From: UBA9410 sp036123585
GTDB taxonomy: Bacteria > Actinomycetota > Acidimicrobiia > Acidimicrobiales > MedAcidi-G1
Direction: 5' to 3'
Assembly: GCA_036123585.1 (NCBI GenBank)
Contig: JAZADN010000037.1
Location: 1 to 64,000 of the forward strand
Length of the DNA: 64,000 nucleotides
Below the pieces are notes generated by a model. That model made no database searches and was not told the origin of the DNA. It saw only the letters and a list, made by a program, of their open reading frames with translations. Made by a program: the position numbers and the translations under genes. Below are positions 33,014 to 41,135 of this stretch, in pieces (position 1 is the first letter of the stretch; every line of letters starts with the position of its first letter).

Positions 33014-34174
33014 ATGACGTCCGCACGCAAGCACGTGATCTGCATCCCCGACGGCTGCGCCGACTTGCCGGTCCCCGAGTTGGACGGTCGGACGCCGATG
33101 GAGGCGGCCCACACTCCGGTGTTGGACGCGCTAGCGGCCCGGGCCGAGGTGGGGCGGGCCGCGGTGATCCCTGAGGGCATGCCGCCGGGCAGCGACGTGG
33201 GGAACATGGCAATCATGGGCTTCGACCCGGTCGAGTACCACACGGGCCGGGCGCCAATTGAGGTGGCGGCCATGGGCCGCACGCTGCGTCCCGACCAGAC
33301 GGCCTTTCGCTGCAACCTGGTGGTGGTCCGCGACGGCGTGATGGTCGACTATGCGGGCGCAAACCCGACCAACGAGGAAGGCGCCGCGGTGGTGACCGCC
33401 CTGAACGAGCAGGTGGCGCCATCGTTCGAGGGCGTCGAGTTCCTCGCCGGGGTCGGCTTTCGCAACGCCATGATCGCCCCGCAGTCGTGGATCGACGCCG
33501 ACTGCACCCCGCCCCACGACCTGTCCGGCGATCCCGTCGTGCTGCCCTCAGGTCCGGCGGCTGGCCCACTGGTCGAGGTGATGGAGGCCTCCGCCGGGGT
33601 CCTGGCCGGTTTCGATCTGGAGGCCAACCAGGCTTGGCTCTGGGGCCAAGGCTTCCAACCACAGGTCCCGTCGTTCCGCGACACCCACGGGGTCGAGGCG
33701 GGCCTAGTCACCGCCGTGGACCTAGTCCGGGGCATCGGGGTCCTGTCCGGCATGAAGATCTGCGACATTCCCGGGGCCACCGGCTGGTACGACACCGACT
33801 ATGAGGGCAAGCGCGACGTGGCGTTGGCCGAACTGGCCGGCGGCCTGGACCTGTTCGTCATCCACGTGGAGGCCACTGACGAGGCCGGTCACGCCGGCGA
33901 CGTGGCCGACAAGGTCGAGGCGCTCGAGAACTGGGACCGGCGGATCATGGCCGGCCTGGTCTCGGCGCTCGACGGGATGGGCCCGTGGCGACTGCTCATG
34001 CTGCCCGACCACGCCACGCCACTGACCACCCGCACCCACACCCCCGACCCGGTGCCCTACCTGCTGGTCGACTCCGAGGTGGACGGCCCCGGTGGGACGT
34101 TCACCGAGCCCGGTGTGGCCGGCTGCGAACCGGTTCCCGGACACTCGCTGATGGCCCGACTGCTGGCGCCCTGA
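33014..34174 (+). CDS. ApgM-family metalloenzyme, probable alternative homoserine kinase
   Basis: A 386-residue member of the alkaline-phosphatase/iPGM superfamily. Metal and nucleophile motifs are intact: IPDGCADLP (Asp), PGSDVGNMAIMGFDP (nucleophile Ser), HTGRAPIEVAA, VHVEATDEAGHAGD-type (here IHVEATDEAGHAGD) and LPDHATPLTTRTHT. The best-known members are 2,3-BPG-independent phosphoglycerate mutases, but a subgroup lying in threonine operons has been proposed as homoserine kinase (TIGR02535). Position supports that: it lies between thrC and rho, exactly where mycobacteria carry thrB. GAGGA upstream of ATG 33014. Kinase role is inference. Confidence 0.85.
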   Translation: MTSARKHVICIPDGCADLPVPELDGRTPMEAAHTPVLDALAARAEVGRAAVIPEGMPPGSDVGNMAIMGFDPVEYHTGRAPIEVAAMGRTLRPDQTAFRCNLVVVRDGVMVDYAGANPTNEEGAAVVTALNEQVAPSFEGVEFLAGVGFRNAMIAPQSWIDADCTPPHDLSGDPVVLPSGPAAGPLVEVMEASAGVLAGFDLEANQAWLWGQGFQPQVPSFRDTHGVEAGLVTAVDLVRGIGVLSGMKICDIPGATGWYDTDYEGKRDVALAELAGGLDLFVIHVEATDEAGHAGDVADKVEALENWDRRIMAGLVSALDGMGPWRLLMLPDHATPLTTRTHTPDPVPYLLVDSEVDGPGGTFTEPGVAGCEPVPGHSLMARLLAP

Positions 34175-34265
34175 CCGACCCCTTCCGGACAACGTCCTAG
34201 CCGGCTGATTCACGTCCTGAACTGGGCAGACGCGTTCCGGTTGGGGGTCGTCAACCGGTGGGGCG

Positions 34266-34294
34266 TTGTGGTCCACCGGGCCTCTCGGTAGTGT
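34266..34294 (+). promoter_or_regulatory. rho: Candidate rho promoter with ~240-nt leader
   Basis: TTGTGG (34266-34271), 17-bp spacer, TAGTGT (34289-34294) resembles a sigma-70-type promoter. The 361-bp gap before rho (34175-34535) holds no gene. Its leader includes a GGGCC-ATTC-GGCCC hairpin (34469-34482) and looser pairing between a GGAGG near 34388 and CCTCC near 34416. A long structured rho leader is where autoregulation occurs in other bacteria. Confidence 0.4.
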
Positions 34295-34535
34295 GAGGGG
34301 GTCGTCGTGAGGACGTCGATATCCCGGGGGTACCTCCCTCCACCCTTCCGGAATCCACCACGTGGTCCGGGTCCTGCGGTAGGAATCGGAGGCTGGGACG
34401 TCGTCCACGACATCCCCTCCACACCGGAATCCCATGGAACGCCGGTTGGAGGAGTTGACCCCCGATCCGGGCCATTCGGCCCCCGAAGCCGATTCGACAG
34501 GATCGGCCTGAGAAGACAGAACAGGTGTTGTGAGC

Positions 34536-36239
34536 ATGGACTCCACCCAACTGGACCGCGGAGCCCTCGAGGGCAAGGACCGCGACGAGCTGACCACGAT
34601 CGCCACCGCTCTGGGCGGCAAGCCCGGTTCGCGGGCCCGCAAGGCGGAGATCGTCGACCTGATCCTCGACCTGGCCGGTGGGCCGGGTTCGAACGGTTCG
34701 AGCGCCAGCAATGGCGCGGTGGGGTCCCCAGCGTCGTCCACCGACGAGCCGGCCGCTGTGTCCCTCGACGAAGAGCCACCGGCCGAGTGGGAACTGGCCG
34801 AGGCCAAAGAGGCCGAGCAGGAGGACGTCGGGGTACCCGACGAGGCGGGCGATGACGCTGAGGCCGATGAGAGCGACTCGAACCAGGCCGACTCGAACCA
34901 GGGCGACTCGAACCGGGACGGCGACCGCCAGGGCCGGAACCAGCAGAACCGCCAAGGCCAGGGTCAGGGCCGGAACCAGCAGAACCGCGGCGACCGGAAC
35001 CAGAACCAGGGGGACGGCGCCGAGCCCGGCAACCGCCGTCGCCGCCGCAGGGGCCAGCGGGACCAGGGGCCGGAAGAGCCATGGGATGGAGAACCGGTCG
35101 ACGTCGACGGCTATCTCGACCTTCGCACCGAGGGCTACGGCTTCCTGCGCACCGGGGGCTTCAAGCCGTCCAAGAAGGACGCCTACGTCTCGGTCAAGCA
35201 GGTCCGCCAGCTTGGCCTGCGCAGCGGCGACCACCTCGTGGGCGCCTACCGACCGGCCAATCGCAGCGAGAAGAACCCCGCCCTACTCCGCGTCGACCAG
35301 GTGAACGGCCGTGACCCCGAGCAGGCCAAGGACCGGCCCCGCTTTGAGGACCTCACCCCGCTGTTTCCCGACGAGAAGCTGCAGATGGAAATCGACGGCG
35401 ACCCCACCAACATGACGGCCCGGATCATCGACCTGCTCTCGCCGGTCGGCAAGGGCCAGCGTGGGATGATCGTCTCGCCCCCCAAGGCGGGCAAGACGAC
35501 GGTCATGAAGTCGATCGTCCGGTCCATCGAGACCAACCACCCCGAGGTGAGGCTCATCGTCCTTCTGGTCGATGAGCGGCCCGAGGAGGTCACCGACATG
35601 CGCCGCTGGCTGCAGCGGGGTGAGGTGGTGGGCTCCACCTTCGACCGTCCCAGCGACGAACACACCCAGTTGGCCGAGGTCACCATCGAGCGGGCCAAGC
35701 GGATGGTGGAGTACGGCGAGGACGTGGTGATCGTGCTGGACGGCATCACCCGTCTGTCCCGGGCCTACAACCTGGCTGCCCCGGCCACCGGTCGGATCAT
35801 GTCCGGCGGTGTGGACAGCGGCGCCCTGTACCCACCGAAGCGCTTCTTCGGCGCGGCCCGCAACGTGGAAGAGGGCGGCTCGCTGACCATCCTTGCCACG
35901 GCGCTGGTGGAGACCGGCTCGAAGATGGACGAGGTGATCTTCGAGGAGTTCAAGGGCACCGGCAACATGGAGTTGCGCCTCGACCGGCGCATCGCCGAGC
36001 GGCGCATCTACCCGGCCATCGACGTGAACGGCTCGTCGACCCGGCACGAGGAGCTGCTGTTCGAGCGCAAGCAGCTGAACCAGGTCTGGAAGCTCCGCCG
36101 GGTGCTCAACGGCCTGGCCAACGACGGCGACTCGGGGGCGGCGGCCGGCCTTGAACTGCTGATCGACCGGCTGAAGACCTTCAACGACAACGAAGAGTTC
36201 CTGGTGGAGATCGCCAAGGGACCGAACATGGGAGCCTGA
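34536..36239 (+). CDS. rho: Transcription termination factor Rho
   Basis: A 567-residue hexameric RNA helicase that ends transcription. The N-terminal Rho_N helices (ELTTIATALG) are followed by a ~130-residue acidic then Asn/Gln/Arg-rich insertion (~residues 50-180), then the RNA-binding cold-shock domain (DLRTEGYGFLRTGGF) and RecA-type ATPase: Walker A SPPKAGKTT, VLLVDERPEEVTDM, Walker B VVIVLDGITRLSRAYN, and LYPPKRFFGAARN. Actinobacterial Rhos usually have such insertions. GTG 34530 is an equally possible start. Gene order rho-rpmE-prfA is conserved. Confidence 0.96.
   Translation: MDSTQLDRGALEGKDRDELTTIATALGGKPGSRARKAEIVDLILDLAGGPGSNGSSASNGAVGSPASSTDEPAAVSLDEEPPAEWELAEAKEAEQEDVGVPDEAGDDAEADESDSNQADSNQGDSNRDGDRQGRNQQNRQGQGQGRNQQNRGDRNQNQGDGAEPGNRRRRRRGQRDQGPEEPWDGEPVDVDGYLDLRTEGYGFLRTGGFKPSKKDAYVSVKQVRQLGLRSGDHLVGAYRPANRSEKNPALLRVDQVNGRDPEQAKDRPRFEDLTPLFPDEKLQMEIDGDPTNMTARIIDLLSPVGKGQRGMIVSPPKAGKTTVMKSIVRSIETNHPEVRLIVLLVDERPEEVTDMRRWLQRGEVVGSTFDRPSDEHTQLAEVTIERAKRMVEYGEDVVIVLDGITRLSRAYNLAAPATGRIMSGGVDSGALYPPKRFFGAARNVEEGGSLTILATALVETGSKMDEVIFEEFKGTGNMELRLDRRIAERRIYPAIDVNGSSTRHEELLFERKQLNQVWKLRRVLNGLANDGDSGAAAGLELLIDRLKTFNDNEEFLVEIAKGPNMGA
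34875..34990 (+). repeat. In-frame short repeats in the Rho insertion
   Basis: Three 15-bp units GACTCGAACCAG+3 (34875-34919) encode DSNQA/DSNQG/DSNRD. They are followed by two identical 24-bp units (34929-34952 and 34965-34988) encoding QGRNQQNR. These keep the reading frame and create the low-complexity RNA-binding insert. Confidence 0.8.
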
Positions 36240-36337
36240 CGGGCCCCGAACCGGCCATCCGAGCCCGGTTCGACCGGCCCGTCGCATCCGTCACGCGGGT
36301 TGCCGAGATCCCGAACGCAACGCAGACTGGACCCACC

Positions 36338-36592
36338 ATGAAGCAGGACACCCACCCGAACTACCGCCCCGTGGTCTTCCAGGACCTCTCGGAGGGCACC
36401 AACTTCGTGATCCGTTCGACGGTCGAGACCGACGACGTCATCACGCTGGACGACGGAGTGGAGTACCCGTTGGTCAAGGTCGAGATCTCCTCGGCCAGCC
36501 ACCCCTTCTTCACCGGCACGATGAAGATTGTGGACACCGCCGGACGCGTCGAGCGATTCGAGCGGCGGTACGGCAAGCGCCGTAAGGGCTGA
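36338..36592 (+). CDS. rpmE2: 50S ribosomal protein L31, zinc-free type B
   Basis: An 84-residue L31. KQDTHPNYRPVVFQDLSEG, GVEYPLVKVEISSASHPFF and TAGRVERFERRYGKR match the type B form. There is no CxxC zinc motif and no Cys at all, unlike type A RpmE which is usual in this rho-rpmE-prfA position. Zinc-free L31 lets ribosomes be built under zinc limitation. No Zur-type site is obvious upstream. Confidence 0.93.
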   Translation: MKQDTHPNYRPVVFQDLSEGTNFVIRSTVETDDVITLDDGVEYPLVKVEISSASHPFFTGTMKIVDTAGRVERFERRYGKRRKG

Positions 36593-36601
36593 GCCCCAAG
36601 G

Positions 36602-36618
36602 CCGGCCCTTCAGGCCGG
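36602..36618 (+). other. Small hairpin after rpmE2
   Basis: CCGGCC-CTTCA-GGCCGG, a 6-bp perfect stem 9 nt past the rpmE2 stop. There is no U-tract; it may be a weak attenuator before the following gene. Confidence 0.3.
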
Positions 36619-36628
36619 ACGGCAGCAC

Positions 36629-37666
36629 GTGACCCTCGATCCGGAGCGTCGTTCCGCCCTGCGCGGAGCCAAGTTGCGCGTCCTGGTCGCCGAGGTCGGT
36701 GGTCCTGACTTCGACCCTGAGGCCTGTGCCGTCGACGGCGACCACCTCTTCGATGGGTCGCGACTGTGGACTCTGGCGTCGGAGGAGGCACCGGAAACGG
36801 TGCTGGGCACAGCGGTGCTGCGGGCGGGGCGCCACGGAACCTCTGACGCCCCTGTCCCCGTCAGCCTGCTCGTGGACGACCCGACGGTCGCCGCGACGGT
36901 GGCCCGCCGTGCTGCGGTCCTTGACGTCCCGCCCGACGTGTTCCAGGTCGACGGCCGGAGACTGGTGGCCGCCGAACCCGCTGGAGATCCGGCCGGGCCG
37001 GTCGAGTTGCCGGCGCCGGACGGCTTCGACGACCTGTGCCGTGGCGTGGGCGTGGAGCCGCTGCTGGAGCACGGCATCTGGCGCGGGGAGGTCCTGGGCC
37101 TCGAGGTGGTCCGCGTCGTCCCCGCCGGGGAGACGGATTCCGCCCCCGGCGCCGATGGAGCCCCAGTGGTGCAGGTCGGCGTGGGACGTTTCGACCGCGA
37201 GGCCGGCGCCATCATGCAGGGCAGCCGGACCGACTCAGAAGTGCTGGCCGCCGCGGCCGACCTGGTCCGGGCCCAGCGCCGGACGGGCGCCGGTGCCCCC
37301 CCCCTGGCCACTCTGGGCCGGGAGCGGTGGCTGCGTCGCGACCTGTGCGCCGCGCCCGGCATGGTCGGCCTGGTCGACCTGGTCCCGGTGGACCCAGCCG
37401 ACGAGCGCCTGAACCTGCGGGATCCTTCGCCGGCCCCTGCCGTTGGCTCCGACGCCGATGGCGGGCGGGTGCTGGTCGTTTGCTCGGTGGGCGTGGATCC
37501 CCGAATGCTCGGGGCGGTCTGCGAGCTGGTGCTTCGAGAACGACCCGACCGGGTGGTGGTGGCACTGCCGGTCCGAGACGTATTACGGCCGGTGGAACGG
37601 GCCCTGACCCGCCTCCGGATCCCGACCTCGGTGGTCGGCGTGCCATGCGGCTGGGACCGGAACTGA
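36629..37666 (+). CDS. Uncharacterised protein between rpmE2 and prfA
   Basis: I do not recognise this 345-residue protein. No transmembrane segment or signal peptide is visible. It is rich in Asp/Val/Ala with beta-alpha alternation (LRVLVAEVGGPDFDPEACAV; FQVDGRRLVAAEPAG), a region VGRFDREAGAIMQGSRTDSE, and a C-terminal VLVVCSVGVDPRMLGAVCEL, VVVALPVRDVLRPVERALTR that resembles a Rossmann-like half. GTG start at 36629. It interrupts the rpmE-prfA order found in mycobacteria. A translation-linked role is only a context guess. Confidence 0.72.
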   Translation: MTLDPERRSALRGAKLRVLVAEVGGPDFDPEACAVDGDHLFDGSRLWTLASEEAPETVLGTAVLRAGRHGTSDAPVPVSLLVDDPTVAATVARRAAVLDVPPDVFQVDGRRLVAAEPAGDPAGPVELPAPDGFDDLCRGVGVEPLLEHGIWRGEVLGLEVVRVVPAGETDSAPGADGAPVVQVGVGRFDREAGAIMQGSRTDSEVLAAAADLVRAQRRTGAGAPPLATLGRERWLRRDLCAAPGMVGLVDLVPVDPADERLNLRDPSPAPAVGSDADGGRVLVVCSVGVDPRMLGAVCELVLRERPDRVVVALPVRDVLRPVERALTRLRIPTSVVGVPCGWDRN

Positions 37667-37696
37667 CCGTCCGGGAGCGGACGGGGGACCCCTCGG

Positions 37697-37702
37697 TACC
37701 CT
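37697..37702 (+). promoter_or_regulatory. -10 hexamer TACCCT 7 nt before prfA
   Basis: TACCCT-N7-ATG (37710): a probable leaderless start for prfA, independent of the upstream gene. Confidence 0.45.
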
Positions 37703-37709
37703 GAGCCAC

Positions 37710-38789
37710 ATGCTGGAGCAGGTCGAGGCCGTCGAAGCCGAGTACGCGGAGGTCGAGGGTCGGCTGGCCGACCCCGAGGTGCTTACCGACCCCAGCCTCC
37801 TCCAGGCGGCGGGCCGGCGCTTCAAGGAACTGGAGGCGGTGCTGGCCGTCGGCCGTCCGCTGCGGGCCGCCCACGAGGACCTGGATGCGGCACGGGAGCT
37901 GGCCGACCTGGCCGAGGGCGAGGAGCGGGACCAGCTGCGGTCGGAGATCGGATCTTTGGAGGGCGAGATCGAGCGCCTGACGGGCGAGTTGAGAGCCCTT
38001 CTGCTGCCTCGTGACCCCAACGACGGTCGTCCGGTGATCGTGGAGATCCGCGGGGCCGAGGGCGGCGAGGAGGCCAACCTCTTCGCTCGCGATCTCCACG
38101 AAATGTACCTAGCGTTCGCCGCTGCTCACGGATGGTCTGTCGAGGCGCTTGCGGCCCGCGAGTCCGACATGGGCGGATTCAGCGAAGTGATGGTGCTGGT
38201 AAAGGGCGACGATGCCTGGACCCGTCTGAAGTACGAGGGCGGGGTGCACCGTGTGCAGCGGGTGCCGGTCACCGAGTCGCAGGGTCGGGTGCACACCTCG
38301 TCGGCGACGGTCAGCGTGTTGCCCGAGGCCGACGAGGTCGAGGTCGAGGTCGACGAGAACGACCTACAGGTCGACGTCTACCGAGCGTCCGGTCCGGGAG
38401 GCCAGTCGGTCAACACCACTGACTCGGCTGTCCGCATCACCCACAAGCCCACCGGCCTGGTGGTGTCGATGCAGGACGAGAAGAGCCAGCTCCAGAACAA
38501 GGTGAAGGCCCTGCGGGTGCTGCGGTCGCGCCTGTTGCAGATCGAGCAGGAGCGGCTGCAGTCTGAGGCATCGGAGGCCCGTCGGGGCCAGATCGGTGGC
38601 GGAGGTCGGTCGGAGAAGATCCGGACGTACAACTTCAAGGAGAACCGGATTACCGACCACCGCATCGGCCTGACCCTCCACAAGCTGGACCGCGTCCTGG
38701 CCGGTGAGCTGGACGAGGTGACCGACGGGCTCCTGGCCGATGAGCGGACCCGACAGCTCGCTGAGGGCATCGCCGCCTCCGATGCCTGA
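37710..38789 (+). CDS. prfA: Peptide chain release factor 1
   Basis: A 359-residue RF1, which ends translation at UAA/UAG. The stop-codon reading tripeptide is PVT (in RVPVTESQGR, usual PxT), and the catalytic GGQ is in ASGPGGQSVNTTDSAVR (~residue 230). The N-terminal coiled region begins MLEQVEAVEAEYAEVEGRL. The Gln of GGQ would be methylated by the next gene product. Confidence 0.96.
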   Translation: MLEQVEAVEAEYAEVEGRLADPEVLTDPSLLQAAGRRFKELEAVLAVGRPLRAAHEDLDAARELADLAEGEERDQLRSEIGSLEGEIERLTGELRALLLPRDPNDGRPVIVEIRGAEGGEEANLFARDLHEMYLAFAAAHGWSVEALAARESDMGGFSEVMVLVKGDDAWTRLKYEGGVHRVQRVPVTESQGRVHTSSATVSVLPEADEVEVEVDENDLQVDVYRASGPGGQSVNTTDSAVRITHKPTGLVVSMQDEKSQLQNKVKALRVLRSRLLQIEQERLQSEASEARRGQIGGGGRSEKIRTYNFKENRITDHRIGLTLHKLDRVLAGELDEVTDGLLADERTRQLAEGIAASDA

Positions 38790-39747
38790 CCCCGAGGGTC
38801 CGGACCGGGTGGGAGCAGCCCTCCACGAACCCGACCTCGACGGAACCGTCTCCTGGCGGGATTTGCTGGCCGAGACGGAGGCCCGGCTGTCCGCCGCCGG
38901 GCTCCCAGCGCGTGAGGCCCGGTGGATCGTCGACGAGGCGTCCGGGGCCGCCTCGACCGCCGAGCTGGACGGGCCAGCCTCCGCACGGGGGGTGGCCCAT
39001 CTCGACGCCATGGTCGAGCGCCGGCTGGGCGGCGAGCCGCTGCAGTACGTGCTGGGCCGGTGGGCGTTCCGGACGTTGGACCTGATGGTCGACCGGCGGG
39101 TACTGATCCCGCGCCCGGAGACCGAGGTGGTGGCCGGGCTTGCCCTCCTGGAGGTGGACCGCCGGGCCGCCGGTGGGCACGAGGGGGGACGCAGCGGAGG
39201 AGGCATCGGCGGCCCCGTCCTGGTGGCCGATCTAGGCACCGGCTCGGGGGCCATCGGCCTGTCCATCGCCGCCGAACGGGCGAGGTCCCAGGTGTGGTGC
39301 GTGGACGTCTCGGCCGACGCGGTGGCCGTGGCCCGGGCCAATTGCGCCGGGCTGGGGCGGCCAGCCCAGCGGGTGGTGGTGTCTGAGGGGTCGTGGTTCG
39401 ACGGCCTGCCCGGCGACCTAGCCGGTCGGCTCGATGTGGTGGTCTCGAACCCGCCCTACGTGGCACCCGACGAGGTCCTGCCCGACGAGGTCGCCCACTG
39501 GGAACCCAACATGGCGCTGTTCTCTCCGGGAGACGGGTCCCCGGGCGATGGAACCGCTGACCTTCGGACGCTGGTCGACGGTGCTCCGGCCTGGCTGGCC
39601 CCCGGCGGGGCCCTGGTGCTGGAGATGGCTCCCGACCAGACGGAGGCCATGGTGGCCCACGCCGAGATGGCGGGGTACGTGGACGTGGCGGTCCATCCCG
39701 ACCTGGCCGGACGCGACCGGGCGCTAGTGGCCCGCCGGCCGACATGA
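38782..39747 (+). CDS. prmC: Release factor glutamine methyltransferase
   Basis: A 321-residue SAM-dependent enzyme that methylates the GGQ Gln of release factors. It has a helical N-terminal domain (PLQYVLGRWAFRTLDLMVDRRVLIPRPETE), SAM motif VADLGTGSGAIGLSIA and catalytic NPPYVAP. An ~12-residue Gly-rich insert (HEGGRSGGGIGG) precedes the SAM motif. Its ATG overlaps the prfA stop by 8 nt, so the pair is translationally coupled. Confidence 0.94.
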   Translation: MPDPEGPDRVGAALHEPDLDGTVSWRDLLAETEARLSAAGLPAREARWIVDEASGAASTAELDGPASARGVAHLDAMVERRLGGEPLQYVLGRWAFRTLDLMVDRRVLIPRPETEVVAGLALLEVDRRAAGGHEGGRSGGGIGGPVLVADLGTGSGAIGLSIAAERARSQVWCVDVSADAVAVARANCAGLGRPAQRVVVSEGSWFDGLPGDLAGRLDVVVSNPPYVAPDEVLPDEVAHWEPNMALFSPGDGSPGDGTADLRTLVDGAPAWLAPGGALVLEMAPDQTEAMVAHAEMAGYVDVAVHPDLAGRDRALVARRPT

Positions 39748-40391
39748 CCGACGTCCCCTCCGAGGTGTTCGACGCGGCAGCCGACCCGACCGGATCGGTG
39801 GCCGCCGCCGTTGACCGACTACGGGCCGGTGAGGTGGTCATCCTTCCGACCGAGACCGTCTACGGGGTTGCCGCCATCGCCACTGACCCGGTCGCCGTCG
39901 AGGAGGTGTTCGTGCGCAAGGGCCGGCCGGCCGAGCGCCTGGTGGCCGTGCTGGTCGCCGACGTGGACCAGGCCCGCTCGGTGGCGGAAGTCGACGACCG
40001 GTTCGAGCGTTTGGCCGCCAACCTCTGGCCAGGGCCGCTCACCATGGTCCTGTGCCGCCGTGCCGACGTCGGGTTGACCCTCGGACTGGAAGGGGAGGGT
40101 CCGCCGACGGTGGGGATCCGGTGTCCCGACCATGACCTGGTGAGGGCCATTACCGCCGAGGTGGGGCCCATCGCCACCTCCTCGGCCAACCGCTCTGGTG
40201 AGTCCACCCCGGCAGACGCCGTGGCGGCCGCTCAGGCACTGGGGGGCGGACTGCTGGCCGTCGACGGAGGACCGTGCACCGGCGTGCCGTCCACCGTCCT
40301 TGACTTGACGGTCGAACCGGCTCGCATCCTGCGACTCGGGAGCCTCGGCCCCGACGAACTGGCCGCGGCCGGGGTACCGGTCGACCGGTAG
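39744..40391 (+). CDS. tsaC: L-threonylcarbamoyladenylate synthase (Sua5/TsaC)
   Basis: A 215-residue YrdC-fold enzyme that makes threonylcarbamoyl-AMP for t6A37 of tRNA. It shows VILPTETVYGVAAIA, KGRPAERLVAVLV, NLWPGPLTMVL, VGIRCPDHD and IATSSANRSGESTP. The C-terminal Sua5 domain is absent, so it is TsaC-like in length. The start overlaps the prmC stop (ATGA). Confidence 0.94.
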   Translation: MTDVPSEVFDAAADPTGSVAAAVDRLRAGEVVILPTETVYGVAAIATDPVAVEEVFVRKGRPAERLVAVLVADVDQARSVAEVDDRFERLAANLWPGPLTMVLCRRADVGLTLGLEGEGPPTVGIRCPDHDLVRAITAEVGPIATSSANRSGESTPADAVAAAQALGGGLLAVDGGPCTGVPSTVLDLTVEPARILRLGSLGPDELAAAGVPVDR

Positions 40392-40394
40392 CCT
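40389..40394 (+). promoter_or_regulatory. -10 hexamer TAGCCT 7 nt before rpiB
   Basis: TAGCCT-N7-ATG (40402); the hexamer overlaps the tsaC stop codon (TAG). Confidence 0.45.
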
Positions 40395-40401
40395 CACGCC
40401 C

Positions 40402-40854
40402 ATGGTCACCATCGCGGTCGGGTCCGACCACGCCGGATACCTGCTCAAGGAGCGGTTGGCCGGCGAGTTGCGCGACCTTGGCCATGACGTGCTCAACCTG
40501 GGCTCCCATTCCACCGACCGGGTCGACTATCCGGACTTCGGCTCCGCAGTGGGCCGAGCGGTGGCTGACGGCGTCGCCGAGTTGGGGGTCTGCGTCTGCG
40601 GCTCCGGCATCGGGATCGCCATGGCGGCCAACAAGGTTCCTGGGGTGAGGGCGGCCACGGTCCACGACGCCACGTCGGCGCGGCTGGCCCGCCAACACAA
40701 CGACGCCAACGTGATCTGCCTCGGCGAGCGCCTCATCGCCCCCGAGGTGGCTTCCGAGGCCATGCGGGCCTGGCTGGACGCCGAGTTCGAGGGTGGGCGC
40801 CACGCCGGCCGTGTCGACAAGCTGTCCGACCTGGACGGTTCGTCCGGAGCCTGA
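40402..40854 (+). CDS. rpiB: Ribose 5-phosphate isomerase B
   Basis: A 150-residue RpiB/LacAB isomerase converting ribose-5-P and ribulose-5-P. GSDHAGYLLKERL, DYPDFGSAVGRAVADG, CGSGIGIAMAANKVPGVRAA (catalytic Cys) and HDATSARLARQHNDANVICL are all typical. Confidence 0.95.
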   Translation: MVTIAVGSDHAGYLLKERLAGELRDLGHDVLNLGSHSTDRVDYPDFGSAVGRAVADGVAELGVCVCGSGIGIAMAANKVPGVRAATVHDATSARLARQHNDANVICLGERLIAPEVASEAMRAWLDAEFEGGRHAGRVDKLSDLDGSSGA

Positions 40855-40858
40855 GGCG

Positions 40859-41116
40859 GTGGCGATCCTCTCCGGTGACGGACTCACCACCGTCGAGCCG
40901 CAGCTCGACGATCCGCTGCTGGACGACGGTGACCACGATCGCTTCTCCCACTACGCCCGCAAGTCCGACATCGTCGAGTCGGCGGTGACCGGAAAGCCGA
41001 TCGTGGCCCTCTGCGGGAAGGTGTGGGTACCGGGTCGAGATCCTGCCCGCTACCCGGTGTGCCCGACCTGCAAGGAGGTCTACGAGCAGAAGAAGGTGGA
41101 GGAGTCGGGCGCCTGA
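40859..41116 (+). CDS. DUF3039 family zinc-site protein
   Basis: An 85-residue protein of the actinobacterial DUF3039 family. LDDGDHDRFSHYARKSDIVESAVTGKP-type sequence leads into a probable zinc site, CGKVWVPGRDPARYPVCPTC (C-x15-C-x2-C). Function unknown. GTG 40859 starts 4 nt after the rpiB stop, but the GAGG there is unusually close, so the exact start is uncertain. Confidence 0.78.
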   Translation: MAILSGDGLTTVEPQLDDPLLDDGDHDRFSHYARKSDIVESAVTGKPIVALCGKVWVPGRDPARYPVCPTCKEVYEQKKVEESGA

Positions 41117-41135
41117 CCGGCGCCGCTCGCCGACC

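Noticed and set aside
34875..34990. Possible CRISPR or minisatellite array
   Set aside because: The repeats are short, few, in frame and inside the coding region of rho; there are no spacers.
36602..36618. Rho-independent terminator after rpmE2
   Set aside because: A 6-bp stem without a U-tract is too weak; kept only as a small hairpin.
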